A stretch of 27,070 bases of DNA from Welwitschia mirabilis (lineage: Eukaryota; Gnetophyta; Gnetopsida; Welwitschiales): NCBI GenBank assembly GCA_051453625.1, contig JBOZIK010000001.1, positions 287,239,696-287,266,765 of the forward strand. The letters are read 5' to 3'. Positions 10,386 through 18,800 of the stretch are shown piece by piece. A program made the translations under genes and the position numbers. Position 1 is the first letter of the stretch; the number at the start of each line of letters is the position of its first letter. The notes under the pieces were generated by a model. That model was not told where the DNA came from and searched no databases. It saw nothing but the letters and a program-made list of their open reading frames with translations.

Positions 10386-10633
10386 CTTTTTCTTACTCTT
10401 CATATTCTTCTTTAGAATCTTCTTTATTTTCTTCAACTGCTGTTTGTTCTAAGCTAGTGGCTTCTACTAAAGTATTAATAATGTCATACCTAGCTGTAAT
10501 GAGGGCTTCTTTTATATGTCTGGTATGAGAGTTAATCTGCCTTAGGTATAAAAGATTCTTATTAGGAGAGGCTTCTTAGGAAAGGGTGATTTTAAAGACT
10601 TCTTGGAAGGAGTAAATATGTGCATGCAAGACA
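10386..10633 (-). pseudogene. C-terminal fragment of envelope-like protein, copy A
   Basis: The minus strand encodes a decayed second copy of the C-terminal part of the protein at 11608-12330. Shared landmarks are CMHIFTPSKKS near the gap edge, then TRHIKEAL...YDI, and a glutamate/lysine-rich tail. A frame change separates the first landmark from the rest, and stops interrupt the acidic tail. The upstream part is lost in the gap 10634-10733. In Sireviruses a comparable ORF lies between pol and the 3' LTR. Its function is not established and there is no evidence of an enveloped particle. Confidence 0.7.
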
Positions 10634-10733
10634 NNNNNNNNNNNNNNNNNNNNNNNNNNNNNNNNNNNNNNNNNNNNNNNNNNNNNNNNNNNNNNNNNNN
10701 NNNNNNNNNNNNNNNNNNNNNNNNNNNNNNNNN
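10634..10733. other. Assembly gap of exactly 100 N inside the element
   Basis: It is of placeholder length, so the real size is unknown. Unlike the other 100-N gaps, I see no shared sequence between its flanks. It separates an envelope-like fragment on the left from an LTR edge on the right, so an entire LTR or more could be missing. Confidence 0.9.
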
Positions 10734-10817
10734 CAATCTCATCTGTACACAAGATATAACATTTTGCACTACACAAGAGATATTAGATTAACATCAATTA
10801 GTAAATATAATCTAACA
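10734..10817 (-). repeat. Second LTR edge (truncated by gap)
   Basis: On the minus strand, TGTTAGATTA begins at 10817 and is followed by an ATTGATGT...TAATCT block matching the first bases of the 3' LTR at 9789. As at 9790, the adjacent side carries a (decayed) purine-rich stretch and then polypurine-tract repeats. The rest of this LTR is missing in the gap. Confidence 0.7.
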
Positions 10818-11600
10818 ATATTCCTGTTTGATATTGATGATAAAAAAATAAGTGATTTCAAAAATTTAAACTATTTTAATCTCATTCACCAAATAATTTT
10901 AAGCACACATTAAAATCAAAACTACCGTTTACATCCAGGCATGTAAACATTTAAGCAAAGAGTAAAATAAACAAGCATTTCTCCCCTTTTGATAAAATAC
11001 TTCAACACAAATAGTTTGAATGCCCAACATATTAAAAAAAATCTTTAAAAGCATACTACATCTTTTCTTCCCCTTCGACATTAATGGCAAATAAATATAA
11101 AACTTAGACATACAGCCAGAAGTATCAAGAAGATTTCTTCCCCTATCTTGATGCCAAATGATAAAGAATAATAAGCCAAAAATTTGATCCACATTTAGGG
11201 CATCTAGAATAGACAACATTTTTATGCTTTTAAATATGACAAGTTTGATTATGCACAATTTTAGAAAATACAATAATACCAAACAATAATATAAAATGTA
11301 ATCAGAAACACTTATTATAAATATTTTGGTTTATTTTTAATTGAGATAATGATTTAATTCTTTCCAAAAATAGGTACAATATAATTTTATACTACAAACT
11401 GAGAAATACCAAATGATACAAAGATTGTGCCTAATAGATAATTGATTTTCATTAAAGAAGTAAATCATTACAATGATTCTAACTAAAAATAAAAAGTGCT
11501 TATCAAGAGCATACATCTGAAAATTACATAAACAAGCATAAATCTCTCCTTTTTGACATAAAAGAAAAAGAGATAACATCAAAACATGATCTTAAAGATA
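10818..11600 (-). repeat. Multiple polypurine tract (mPPT) region
   Basis: At least four purine-run motifs recur on the minus strand, resembling TTGATG-CAAAAGGGGAGA: at 10978-10992, 11066-11085, 11135-11155 and 11542-11562. Each sits in a similar A-rich context (for example aagtgct...aaacaagcat preceding them on the plus strand). Multiple polypurine tracts upstream of the 3' LTR have been described as a conserved non-coding trait of Sireviruses. Two open stretches on the minus strand (10929-11282 and 11337-11582) read through these motifs and are not supported as genes. Confidence 0.65.
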
Positions 11601-11607
11601 AGAAATT

Positions 11608-12330
11608 TTAATCTAATTCTTCCTCTTCTTTTTCTTCTTTTTCTTTAGATTCTTCCTCTAAATCTTCTTCGTCTCTACCAATACGAGTAGAGCTAGTACC
11701 TTCAGCTGAGGTATCTACAATGTCATATTTAACTACAATGAGTGCTTCTTTCATGTGTCTAGTGCAAGAGTCAATCCATTTCAAATATGAAAGAGTCTCA
11801 TCTTGACATATTGCTTTTGGAGTTTCATAAGGGGATTTCTTTGAAGGGGTAAAGATATGCATGCAAGACAAAGTCACACATCTAATAGGTGACAAAATCT
11901 AAAGAGTCTCCAAGGAAGGATGTAAATTAACATGAAAATGGTGACATATTTTAGTGATAAGCATAGAGTAGGGTAGAGCCCTAGTTCTGTGATACTCTAA
12001 CTATGAAGCCATATTTTTTAATATTATGACAAAAGCATCAATAGAATGCTTAGTCCCTACCAAATACATCAAATATTCCCTATAGCTAGAGGCCTTATCA
12101 CAATGACCCACCAAAGGTAACAAGTTATAAGTAAAGACCAAATGAAGAAAGTGATATTTGGGAGTAAGTAAGAAAGTGGAAATGGTTTGTTTTCAAGAAT
12201 GTGACTTACCATAAATTTCTCTTGTGACTGCTAGCTTATCTTCCATAGAGTTATGAAAAGGTTAAAACTCTTCATAATCTCATCTCGGTAGATATGTAAT
12301 ATTTGAAATAAGATTTGTAGTGATCCTTAG
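11608..12330 (-). pseudogene. Envelope-like / plant transposon-protein ORF, copy B
   Basis: A single minus-strand frame runs from about 12270 to 11608 with TAG stops at 12003-12001 and 11901-11899. Readable landmarks in order are a KLAVTREIYGKS block, a leucine-rich LVFTYNLLPLVGH block, SYREYLMYLVG, RALPYSMLITKICHHF, CMHIFTPSKKS, TRHMKEAL and a strongly acidic Glu/Lys tail. The order and spacing resemble the plant transposon-protein domain found in the extra ORF of Sireviruses and some Ty3/gypsy elements. The N-terminus is not defined. The protein's biochemical role is unknown. Both TAG codons fit C-to-T decay of glutamine codons. Confidence is good for a retroelement ORF, moderate for the exact family. 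Confidence 0.7.
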
Positions 12331-12968
12331 CCATTTCCCAAAAATGAGGGTTTTAAGAGTCCTAAATCATGATCATAAGAATCATTATAGTAAAACATAT
12401 GGGCAAAAAATGGATATGCTAAACTAGAAACATAAGAAAATAACCAAGATCCTAATCTCTTAGGAAACGAAAGCTCTAGATATGGAAAGAAGAACTCTAA
12501 ATCTAGAAGAGAAAAGAGGCTATAAGATAATAAAAATGACTTGGGTACCTCTTTCTTTAATACAAGAGGTAAATTAGGGTAATTTAAAGAAATAAATTAG
12601 GTTCATTAATGTACTTATGCACTATAATCCATGAGGTCTAGTTGACTGGTTGAAGTTTCAGTCAATCCATCGAGATGTGGGTCTACAATACAAAAGGATG
12701 TCTGGGCAACTAGGCTTTTAGGCTACTCGACCGACCACATCCAGTTGACCAAATTATAGATCTAGTCAACTATCCTGCAATTAGCTAGAGGATGGTGAGT
12801 TAACCCCTAATTCGCTGTTGTGATCAGTAGAAATGTCACAAAATTAGGGTTTTACAATAGCATCTTCTAGAAAATGTTTAGTTTTAATGACATTTAAACC
12901 ATTATTTCCTTTTCTAATATTGTAGTTTACATAATTGAATCAATTATTGCACAAATTTACATGAGCAT
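12331..12968 (-). other. Internal non-coding segment and site of pol deletion
   Basis: Integrase, reverse transcriptase and RNase H should lie between protease and the envelope-like ORF, but no frame here shows their motifs. The segment instead contains several GTTGACC/GTCAACT-type motifs (about 12630-12830) like those in the LTR U3. The pol deletion endpoint probably lies close to 12960, where protease similarity stops. Confidence 0.55.
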
Positions 12969-13295
12969 CTATCTATAAACATTATCTACTTGTTTTGCTG
13001 TAAAAACAACAATGTTTGATTTTCCATGTGAAATTTTACATTTCAATTTTTCAAAAACTACTTTGTGACCTTTGTCATATAATTGACTAATACTTAATAA
13101 ATTATTCTTTAAACTATTTACATATAACACATAATTAATTTTTGGTAATCTATCTCCTTCGATGCTTTTGATATCTTCTATTCTTGCTTTTCCATCATTT
13201 TCAAAGGTAATATATCCTTTATTAATATTACTCAAGTGTTGAAAATTTAATTTATCTCCCATCATGTATCTTGAGCATCCATGGTCCAAGTATTA
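12969..13295 (-). pseudogene. Ty1/copia aspartic protease (retropepsin) fragment
   Basis: The minus-strand frame begins with YLDHGCSRYMMGD and continues to NSLKNNLLSISQLYDKGHKV and a VVFTAKQVDNVY end, the standard order of copia-type protease, which cleaves the Gag-Pol polyprotein inside particles. The family's catalytic triplet is Asp-Ser/Thr-Gly. Here the middle residue is histidine, although the aspartate is kept. A TAA stop sits two codons before the leucine, where a tryptophan is usual. No GAG-pre-integrase domain follows. It is a dead remnant. Confidence 0.85.
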
Positions 13296-14268
13296 GCTAC
13301 TTTCATTTGATTCTTTGAGAGCTGTCTATGTTAAAAGACTTTGAAGATCATTAGCTTTTATCCACTTAGCCTTATTAGACTTATGTGGTACAATTCTTTT
13401 TAGATCAAATTTAAATGCTAATGAATTCATTGAATATAAAAATAGCATTAACTTTCTAATACTGCAAAAAAGATTTGATGTCTAATTTTTTCACAAAAGT
13501 AACAAGTAATTCTAGAAGTAAACTTACTTTGCTTGTTTACCTATCTTGTTTAATCTTATGGATTTTGGGGTATGAAGCTAATACCTAATTTATTATCAAT
13601 TGATTTCCAAACTTTAAGCATCTATTCTAATTTATAAGAACCACCAGAAACATTATTAACAAAAAAAGATAAATTATTTACCTGTGATAAGAGATTGGAG
13701 TTGTTAGACTTAAGCAATTTATATTTTTTTAAATTTTATTATTCTCTTTGGTAAGGGACTTTATAACTTTATTCATATTATTTATTTATTTTACTAAGTT
13801 TTCACATTACCAATATAGTTTATGACATGTATCTTCTAGCTCATCCTAATATTTATCAATTATATTCAAATCATTAGGCTCTAATATGCTAGGTAAGTTT
13901 TGAAGTGATGGCACAATTGCCTTGAAGGATAGTCTTTTATCTCTATTTGGTTCTTGACTTGAACTGCTATCATCATTCTCATTCTCATTATTCCATGTTA
14001 TAATAAAAGAAGAATTATTTGACATATTGTTATTTATTTTTTGTTTGGATAATCATTTATCATATGTCCAAATCCTTTACAAGAGTAGCATTAGATTTTT
14101 TTAATCTTAGTTTTGTTCCTTCCTATATTTTAGATATTTTCTTTTCATGTTTCTACTTAACTTACCTTTCTTTTTCCTTCCTTATAATAATTTCTTGAAT
14201 CTTTTGGCTAGGAGAACAACTTCATCATTATCTAATTATTCATCTGACTTCTTAGTCCTATATCCTTC
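13296..14268 (-). pseudogene. Gag C-terminal region with two decayed zinc knuckles
   Basis: Scattered minus-strand coding similarity links gag to protease. A CCHC knuckle at about 14049-14088 reads CYSCKGFGHMINDY, so spacing is intact but the last cysteine is tyrosine. A second at about 13466-13504 reads CYFCEKIRH, keeping the first three ligands. A DEVVLLAKRFKKLL block lies at about 14190-14240. Zinc knuckles bind the element's RNA during packaging. Frameshifts and many TAA/TAG stops break the region. Confidence 0.7.
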
Positions 14269-14732
14269 TTACACACATCTCAAGGCAATACCTTTCTTCT
14301 TACCTTTAATAAATTTTAGTTCATAAGTTTGTAAATTACCTTGAAGATCTTTTAGTACCATTGCATTGATGTCTTTACTGTCCTCGACTGTTGTGATCTT
14401 AGGTTTAAATCTCTTTGGAAGAGACCTCAATACTTTTCTGACCACTTTTGATTCATCCAATCATTCTCCTAGGCTTGCCATAAAGTTGATAATTTCTATA
14501 AGTCTATCAAATAACTCCTATAATATTTGCTCCTTGTCCATGTAAATATATTTAAATTTAGAGATAAGAATTTTTAGCTTAGTATGCTTTACCATGGAAG
14601 TTCCTTTATGAGCTACCTTAAGAATATCCCAAGCTTTCTTAGCATGATTAAAATTTACAATATATTTAAACTTATCTACATAAATTACATAAAATATTGC
14701 ATTAAGAGCATGTGCATCTGTCATGGGTTTAC
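14269..14732 (-). pseudogene. Gag UBN2-type domain of Ty1/copia element
   Basis: One minus-strand frame is readable throughout with only two internal stops. Landmarks are AHALNAIFYVIYVDKF, AKKAWDILKVAHKGTS, LFDRLIEIINFMASLGE, ESKVVRKVLRSLPKRFKPK and LQGNLQTYELK. This matches the Gag (UBN2-type) domain of plant Ty1/copia elements, which assembles virus-like particles. The N-terminal half and the start codon are lost in the gap 14733-15126. The frame continues past 14268 into the basic, zinc-knuckle part. Confidence 0.9.
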
Positions 14733-15126
14733 NNNNNNNNNNNNNNNNNNNNNNNNNNNNNNNNNNNNNNNNNNNNNNNNNNNNNNNNNNNNNNNNNNNN
14801 NNNNNNNNNNNNNNNNNNNNNNNNNNNNNNNNNNNNNNNNNNNNNNNNNNNNNNNNNNNNNNNNNNNNNNNNNNNNNNNNNNNNNNNNNNNNNNNNNNNN
14901 NNNNNNNNNNNNNNNNNNNNNNNNNNNNNNNNNNNNNNNNNNNNNNNNNNNNNNNNNNNNNNNNNNNNNNNNNNNNNNNNNNNNNNNNNNNNNNNNNNNN
15001 NNNNNNNNNNNNNNNNNNNNNNNNNNNNNNNNNNNNNNNNNNNNNNNNNNNNNNNNNNNNNNNNNNNNNNNNNNNNNNNNNNNNNNNNNNNNNNNNNNNN
15101 NNNNNNNNNNNNNNNNNNNNNNNNNN
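14733..15126. other. Assembly gap, 394 N, between gag and the 5' LTR
   Basis: The gap hides the inner edge of the 5' LTR, the primer-binding site and the gag start. Comparison with the 3' LTR suggests about 100 bases of LTR lie inside it. Confidence 0.9.
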
Positions 15127-16134
15127 ATTCATGCATAAAAAAAAAACTAAAAGTATTCAAAAAAATGAAAATAAAAGAAAACATAAAATACTTATCAAAT
15201 ACATGCAAGTTTTATAGTGGTTTGAGAAACCCCCTACTCCACTCTTGATGATCAGCTTATTACTAAGCCAAATTTAGATATTTGTTAACTCTTCTAGATA
15301 TTGTAGATTTACCTATAATCTTTACATCTAAACTTTTCCAATCTAAGCCTTAAGATTTTTAATAGAATTTTGTAGGTCAAGTATTAATCTTTTAATAGAC
15401 TTTTATAGGCTAAGCCTCAACCTTTTACAATGTGTGGTAGTAATGATAGAATGCCTTGGTGCACTGATATCAGTTATTCTTTAGTACTACAATTATAATG
15501 AAGTTCTTCTTCTATAGATGATATAATAATAAAGTATGCGATTTTACCTTTAAATGTATAGATACAATAAATAATGGATCATTCTTNNNNNNNNNNNNNN
15601 NNNNNNNNNNNNNNNNNNNNNNNNNNNNNNNNNNNNNNNNNNNNNNNNNNNNNNNNNNNNNNNNNNNNNNNNNNNNNNNNNNNNNNNNNNNNNNNNNNNN
15701 NNNNNNNNNNNNNNNNNNNNNNNNNNNNNNNNNNNNNNNNNNNNNNNAAATAGATATATAATAGATATATAATGAATAAAAAATTTCATTTCTATTCTGT
15801 CTAGTTGACCCCTCAAAATTTTGGTTGACCACTCCTAGTGCTGTGTCTTAAACAGGTTGTCCAAGTGAATTTTTTGGTCATCCTAGTTTCTTATGGCTTC
15901 ATGTTTGGTTAACCCCTTAAGGTTTGGTTAACCCCTTATCTGATCACCTGCATATCTATTTGGTTGATCACTTATCCTAATAAATATTCATTGAAAATTC
16001 CTACATTAGGTCCAGTTGACCCCTCTGGTATCTAGTTGACCCCTTGAAAATCGACTCAGGGATAACAAGTGCATCGCTCTTAAGTCCAATCAAATCCTCA
16101 TAGGTTTAGTCAATCCCTCGATAATATTTTGAGG
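15127..16134 (-). repeat. 5' LTR of the Sirevirus-like element (partial)
   Basis: The segment aligns in order with 8519-9510 of the 3' LTR. Over 15430-15536 versus 8788-8894 I count 13 differences in 107 bases, 12 of them transitions. The internal gap 15587-15747 (161 N) corresponds to about 174 bases of the other LTR, so its size is realistic. The U3 motif array appears at 15804, 15823, 15908, 15926 and 16034. Both LTR ends are missing in gaps, so target-site duplication cannot be checked. Confidence 0.85.
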
Positions 16135-17050
16135 NNNNNNNNNNNNNNNNNNNNNNNNNNNNNNNNNNNNNNNNNNNNNNNNNNNNNNNNNNNNNNNNNN
16201 NNNNNNNNNNNNNNNNNNNNNNNNNNNNNNNNNNNNNNNNNNNNNNNNNNNNNNNNNNNNNNNNNNNNNNNNNNNNNNNNNNNNNNNNNNNNNNNNNNNN
16301 NNNNNNNNNNNNNNNNNNNNNNNNNNNNNNNNNNNNNNNNNNNNNNNNNNNNNNNNNNNNNNNNNNNNNNNNNNNNNNNNNNNNNNNNNNNNNNNNNNNN
16401 NNNNNNNNNNNNNNNNNNNNNNNNNNNNNNNNNNNNNNNNNNNNNNNNNNNNNNNNNNNNNNNNNNNNNNNNNNNNNNNNNNNNNNNNNNNNNNNNNNNN
16501 NNNNNNNNNNNNNNNNNNNNNNNNNNNNNNNNNNNNNNNNNNNNNNNNNNNNNNNNNNNNNNNNNNNNNNNNNNNNNNNNNNNNNNNNNNNNNNNNNNNN
16601 NNNNNNNNNNNNNNNNNNNNNNNNNNNNNNNNNNNNNNNNNNNNNNNNNNNNNNNNNNNNNNNNNNNNNNNNNNNNNNNNNNNNNNNNNNNNNNNNNNNN
16701 NNNNNNNNNNNNNNNNNNNNNNNNNNNNNNNNNNNNNNNNNNNNNNNNNNNNNNNNNNNNNNNNNNNNNNNNNNNNNNNNNNNNNNNNNNNNNNNNNNNN
16801 NNNNNNNNNNNNNNNNNNNNNNNNNNNNNNNNNNNNNNNNNNNNNNNNNNNNNNNNNNNNNNNNNNNNNNNNNNNNNNNNNNNNNNNNNNNNNNNNNNNN
16901 NNNNNNNNNNNNNNNNNNNNNNNNNNNNNNNNNNNNNNNNNNNNNNNNNNNNNNNNNNNNNNNNNNNNNNNNNNNNNNNNNNNNNNNNNNNNNNNNNNNN
17001 NNNNNNNNNNNNNNNNNNNNNNNNNNNNNNNNNNNNNNNNNNNNNNNNNN
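16135..17050. other. Assembly gap, 916 N
   Basis: This should contain roughly the first 270 bases of the 5' LTR and its junction with the flanking DNA. The sequence to its right shows no LTR similarity. Confidence 0.9.
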
Positions 17051-17790
17051 ACATTTATAAATGTTATTACACATCTAGTAATATTAGTTAAATTAGAGAT
17101 AAAAAATTAAAGCACATAAAAACATTTAACAATGATGCAATAACTATAAAGAATAATACATCATCAATCAATTTTAAGATAAGTCATGATAAATTCCACA
17201 TGAATTAATCATTCTTTCATACCTAAGAATGGATAAAGAAGGCTTAAAATCTAATGATGAGATAATCCCTCCTTATGGCCATTAAAATTCTAGATATAAA
17301 ATGATAAAATTCTAATGGATGATGACATGTATCACTCTAATAATTATGGACCCCAAGTTTCATAACTAAATAATGAATTCAAAACAAAGGATAATTAATA
17401 TTTAAGGTAAGCTATGCTTTTATAACTCTATCCTTAAGGCTAAAAATATCTATTAGTGTATCCTCATTATTAATATATGGATCACAAAAAATATTCTTAT
17501 TAGTAAGACATAGATATGTAGTCCTTGATATTCATAGATTCATTTTAGCATTATGATATAAGGGTAATATCTCAACTTAGAATCTACTTAGCATCTACTT
17601 CTTTGTAGAACCCATTTGAATTCAGAATTAGAGTGGAACTAGTAGTCTAGATGGTAGAACTAGCACATTTAGCTAGCTTAATTTCAAAAAAGTTTAGGCA
17701 TCTTAGGATGACCTTTAAATAAAATACTATAACTTAATTCCTTTTAGTAACTAATAATTTTAATAATTAAAAGATAGACATGATTAGTAA
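17051..17790. other. AT-rich stretch, no gene recognised
   Basis: It precedes the gypsy reverse transcriptase remnant and may be decayed upstream pol, but I could not find protease or early RT motifs in any frame. Confidence 0.4.
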
Positions 17791-17799
17791 TAGATCAAT

Positions 17800-18340
17800 T
17801 ATGAATATGATACTTATAGCCTTAAAAACATGTCACTTACTTAAGTTTAGGAGTTAAATATAAGAAGTTTTATGTTTAAACAATGCATAATGAGTATATT
17901 CTCTAACATTATTGAAGATTTCATTAAATTTTCATAGATTACTTTTTTATCTTAGTAAAAATTTTATTTATTATGTACATCATTTAGAACTTGTTTTTGC
18001 ACATTGTGAGAAGAAAGATATTATTCTTAAATAGGAGAAATTAATTTTATTGTTACAAATTGCATAGTTTTGGAACAAGTAATTTCTAATAATTGGATAG
18101 AAATATGTCATTCTATGATTTGGCTTATTACTCATTTTTCCTTTCCTAGACATTTTAAATATGTTAGATGTTTTCTTGGACATGCTAGTTATAGAATTTT
18201 TATTCAAGCTTTTTATAAGAGTTCTATATAATTAACTAATATTCTAACCAAAGATACATCTTATAATTGACATTCTAAATGTAACAATGCCTTTAAAATA
18301 TTAAAATATTTTTTATTTCATCTTCTATCTTATGATTCTC
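17800..18340 (+). pseudogene. Ty3/gypsy reverse transcriptase, C-terminal part
   Basis: Landmarks in order are CIMSIFSNIIEDFIKF (about 17883-17930), the active-site neighbourhood FIDY (17931-17942, where the family has Y/F-X-D-D), LK*EK near 18030 (family LNWEKC), and VRCFLGHASYRIFIQ starting at 18163. The second catalytic aspartate has become tyrosine. Stops and frame changes separate the blocks. An open stretch on the opposite strand at 17980-18207 is a shadow of this region. Confidence 0.8.
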
Positions 18341-18800
18341 TAATTGGTCTCTTTCTTTTGGATTATTATGTGATGCAAGAAATTATGTGATAGTAGAGGC
18401 TTTAGATTAAAAAAAGATGATAAAACATATGCTATTAGCTATGTAAGAAAAACCCTAGAATGTTCTTAGTTAAATTATATAATAAATAAAAAAGAGTTAT
18501 TAATAGTAATTCTTACCTTGGAAAAGTTTGGATGATATATGATAGACCAAAAGTCATTATCTTCACTAATTATTCTAGTTCTAAATACCTATGAGATAAT
18601 AAATAATATAACGCTAGACTAGTAAAATGAATATTTCTTTCACAAGAGCTTGATCTTGAAATTATAAATAAGAAAGAAGTAGAAAATATAGCTACTAGTC
18701 ACTTATCTTGGAATATGACCTACTTACTTTTTCCTTTAGAATTAGTAATTATAGATGATTCATTCCATAATGGGTATCTTTTAGAGTTTTAAGGAAAAAA
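18341..18800 (+). pseudogene. Ty3/gypsy RNase H remnant
   Basis: The blocks are CDARNY (18369-18386, keeping the first aspartate), a DDKTYAISYVRKTL block near 18420, KELLIVILTLEKFG near 18490-18530, VIIFTNYSSSKYL from 18553 (family T-D-H, so the aspartate is asparagine here), and ELDLEIINKKEVENIATSHLS from about 18646 (family A-D-H-L-S, aspartate lost). RNase H degrades the RNA strand during reverse transcription. With two of its key aspartates gone, this copy cannot be active. Confidence 0.8.

Larger units (their letters stand above)
8418..16134 (-). mobile_element. Sirevirus-like Ty1/copia LTR retrotransposon, internally deleted
   Basis: Two long direct repeats (8418-9789 and 15127-16134, the latter continuing into a gap) flank minus-strand gag, a copia-type aspartic protease, an envelope-like ORF and repeated polypurine tracts. 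Gag with a UBN2-type domain, an additional ORF after pol and multiple polypurine tracts are known traits of the Sirevirus branch of Ty1/copia. No integrase, reverse transcriptase or RNase H is readable between the protease (12969) and the envelope-like region (ending near 12330), so the element is a non-autonomous deletion derivative. Extrapolating the LTR length places the outer 5' edge near 16400, inside the gap. A second LTR edge at 10817 means the 3' end is duplicated, or that two related elements are joined across the gap 10634-10733. Confidence 0.85.

Noticed and set aside
10242-10436. 64-codon open frame on the minus strand, Lys-rich then hydrophobic
   Set aside because: It overlaps the envelope-like C-terminal fragment in a different frame and then runs through a polypurine tract. 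The homology lies in the other frame.
10978-11562. CRISPR-like array of short repeats
   Set aside because: The repeats are purine-run motifs with irregular spacing inside a plant retrotransposon. There are no conserved direct repeats of equal length with unique spacers, and no cas genes.
10929-11582. Two open frames on the minus strand (117 and 81 codons)
   Set aside because: They read through the repeated polypurine tracts and have no protein similarity that I can recognise. They are non-coding 3' sequence of the element.
16106-17091. Apparent 300-codon open frames
   Set aside because: They consist almost entirely of N and carry no information.
17980-18207. 75-codon open frame on the minus strand
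   Set aside because: It is antisense to the gypsy reverse transcriptase C-terminal block (VRCFLGHAS) that is clearly readable on the plus strand.
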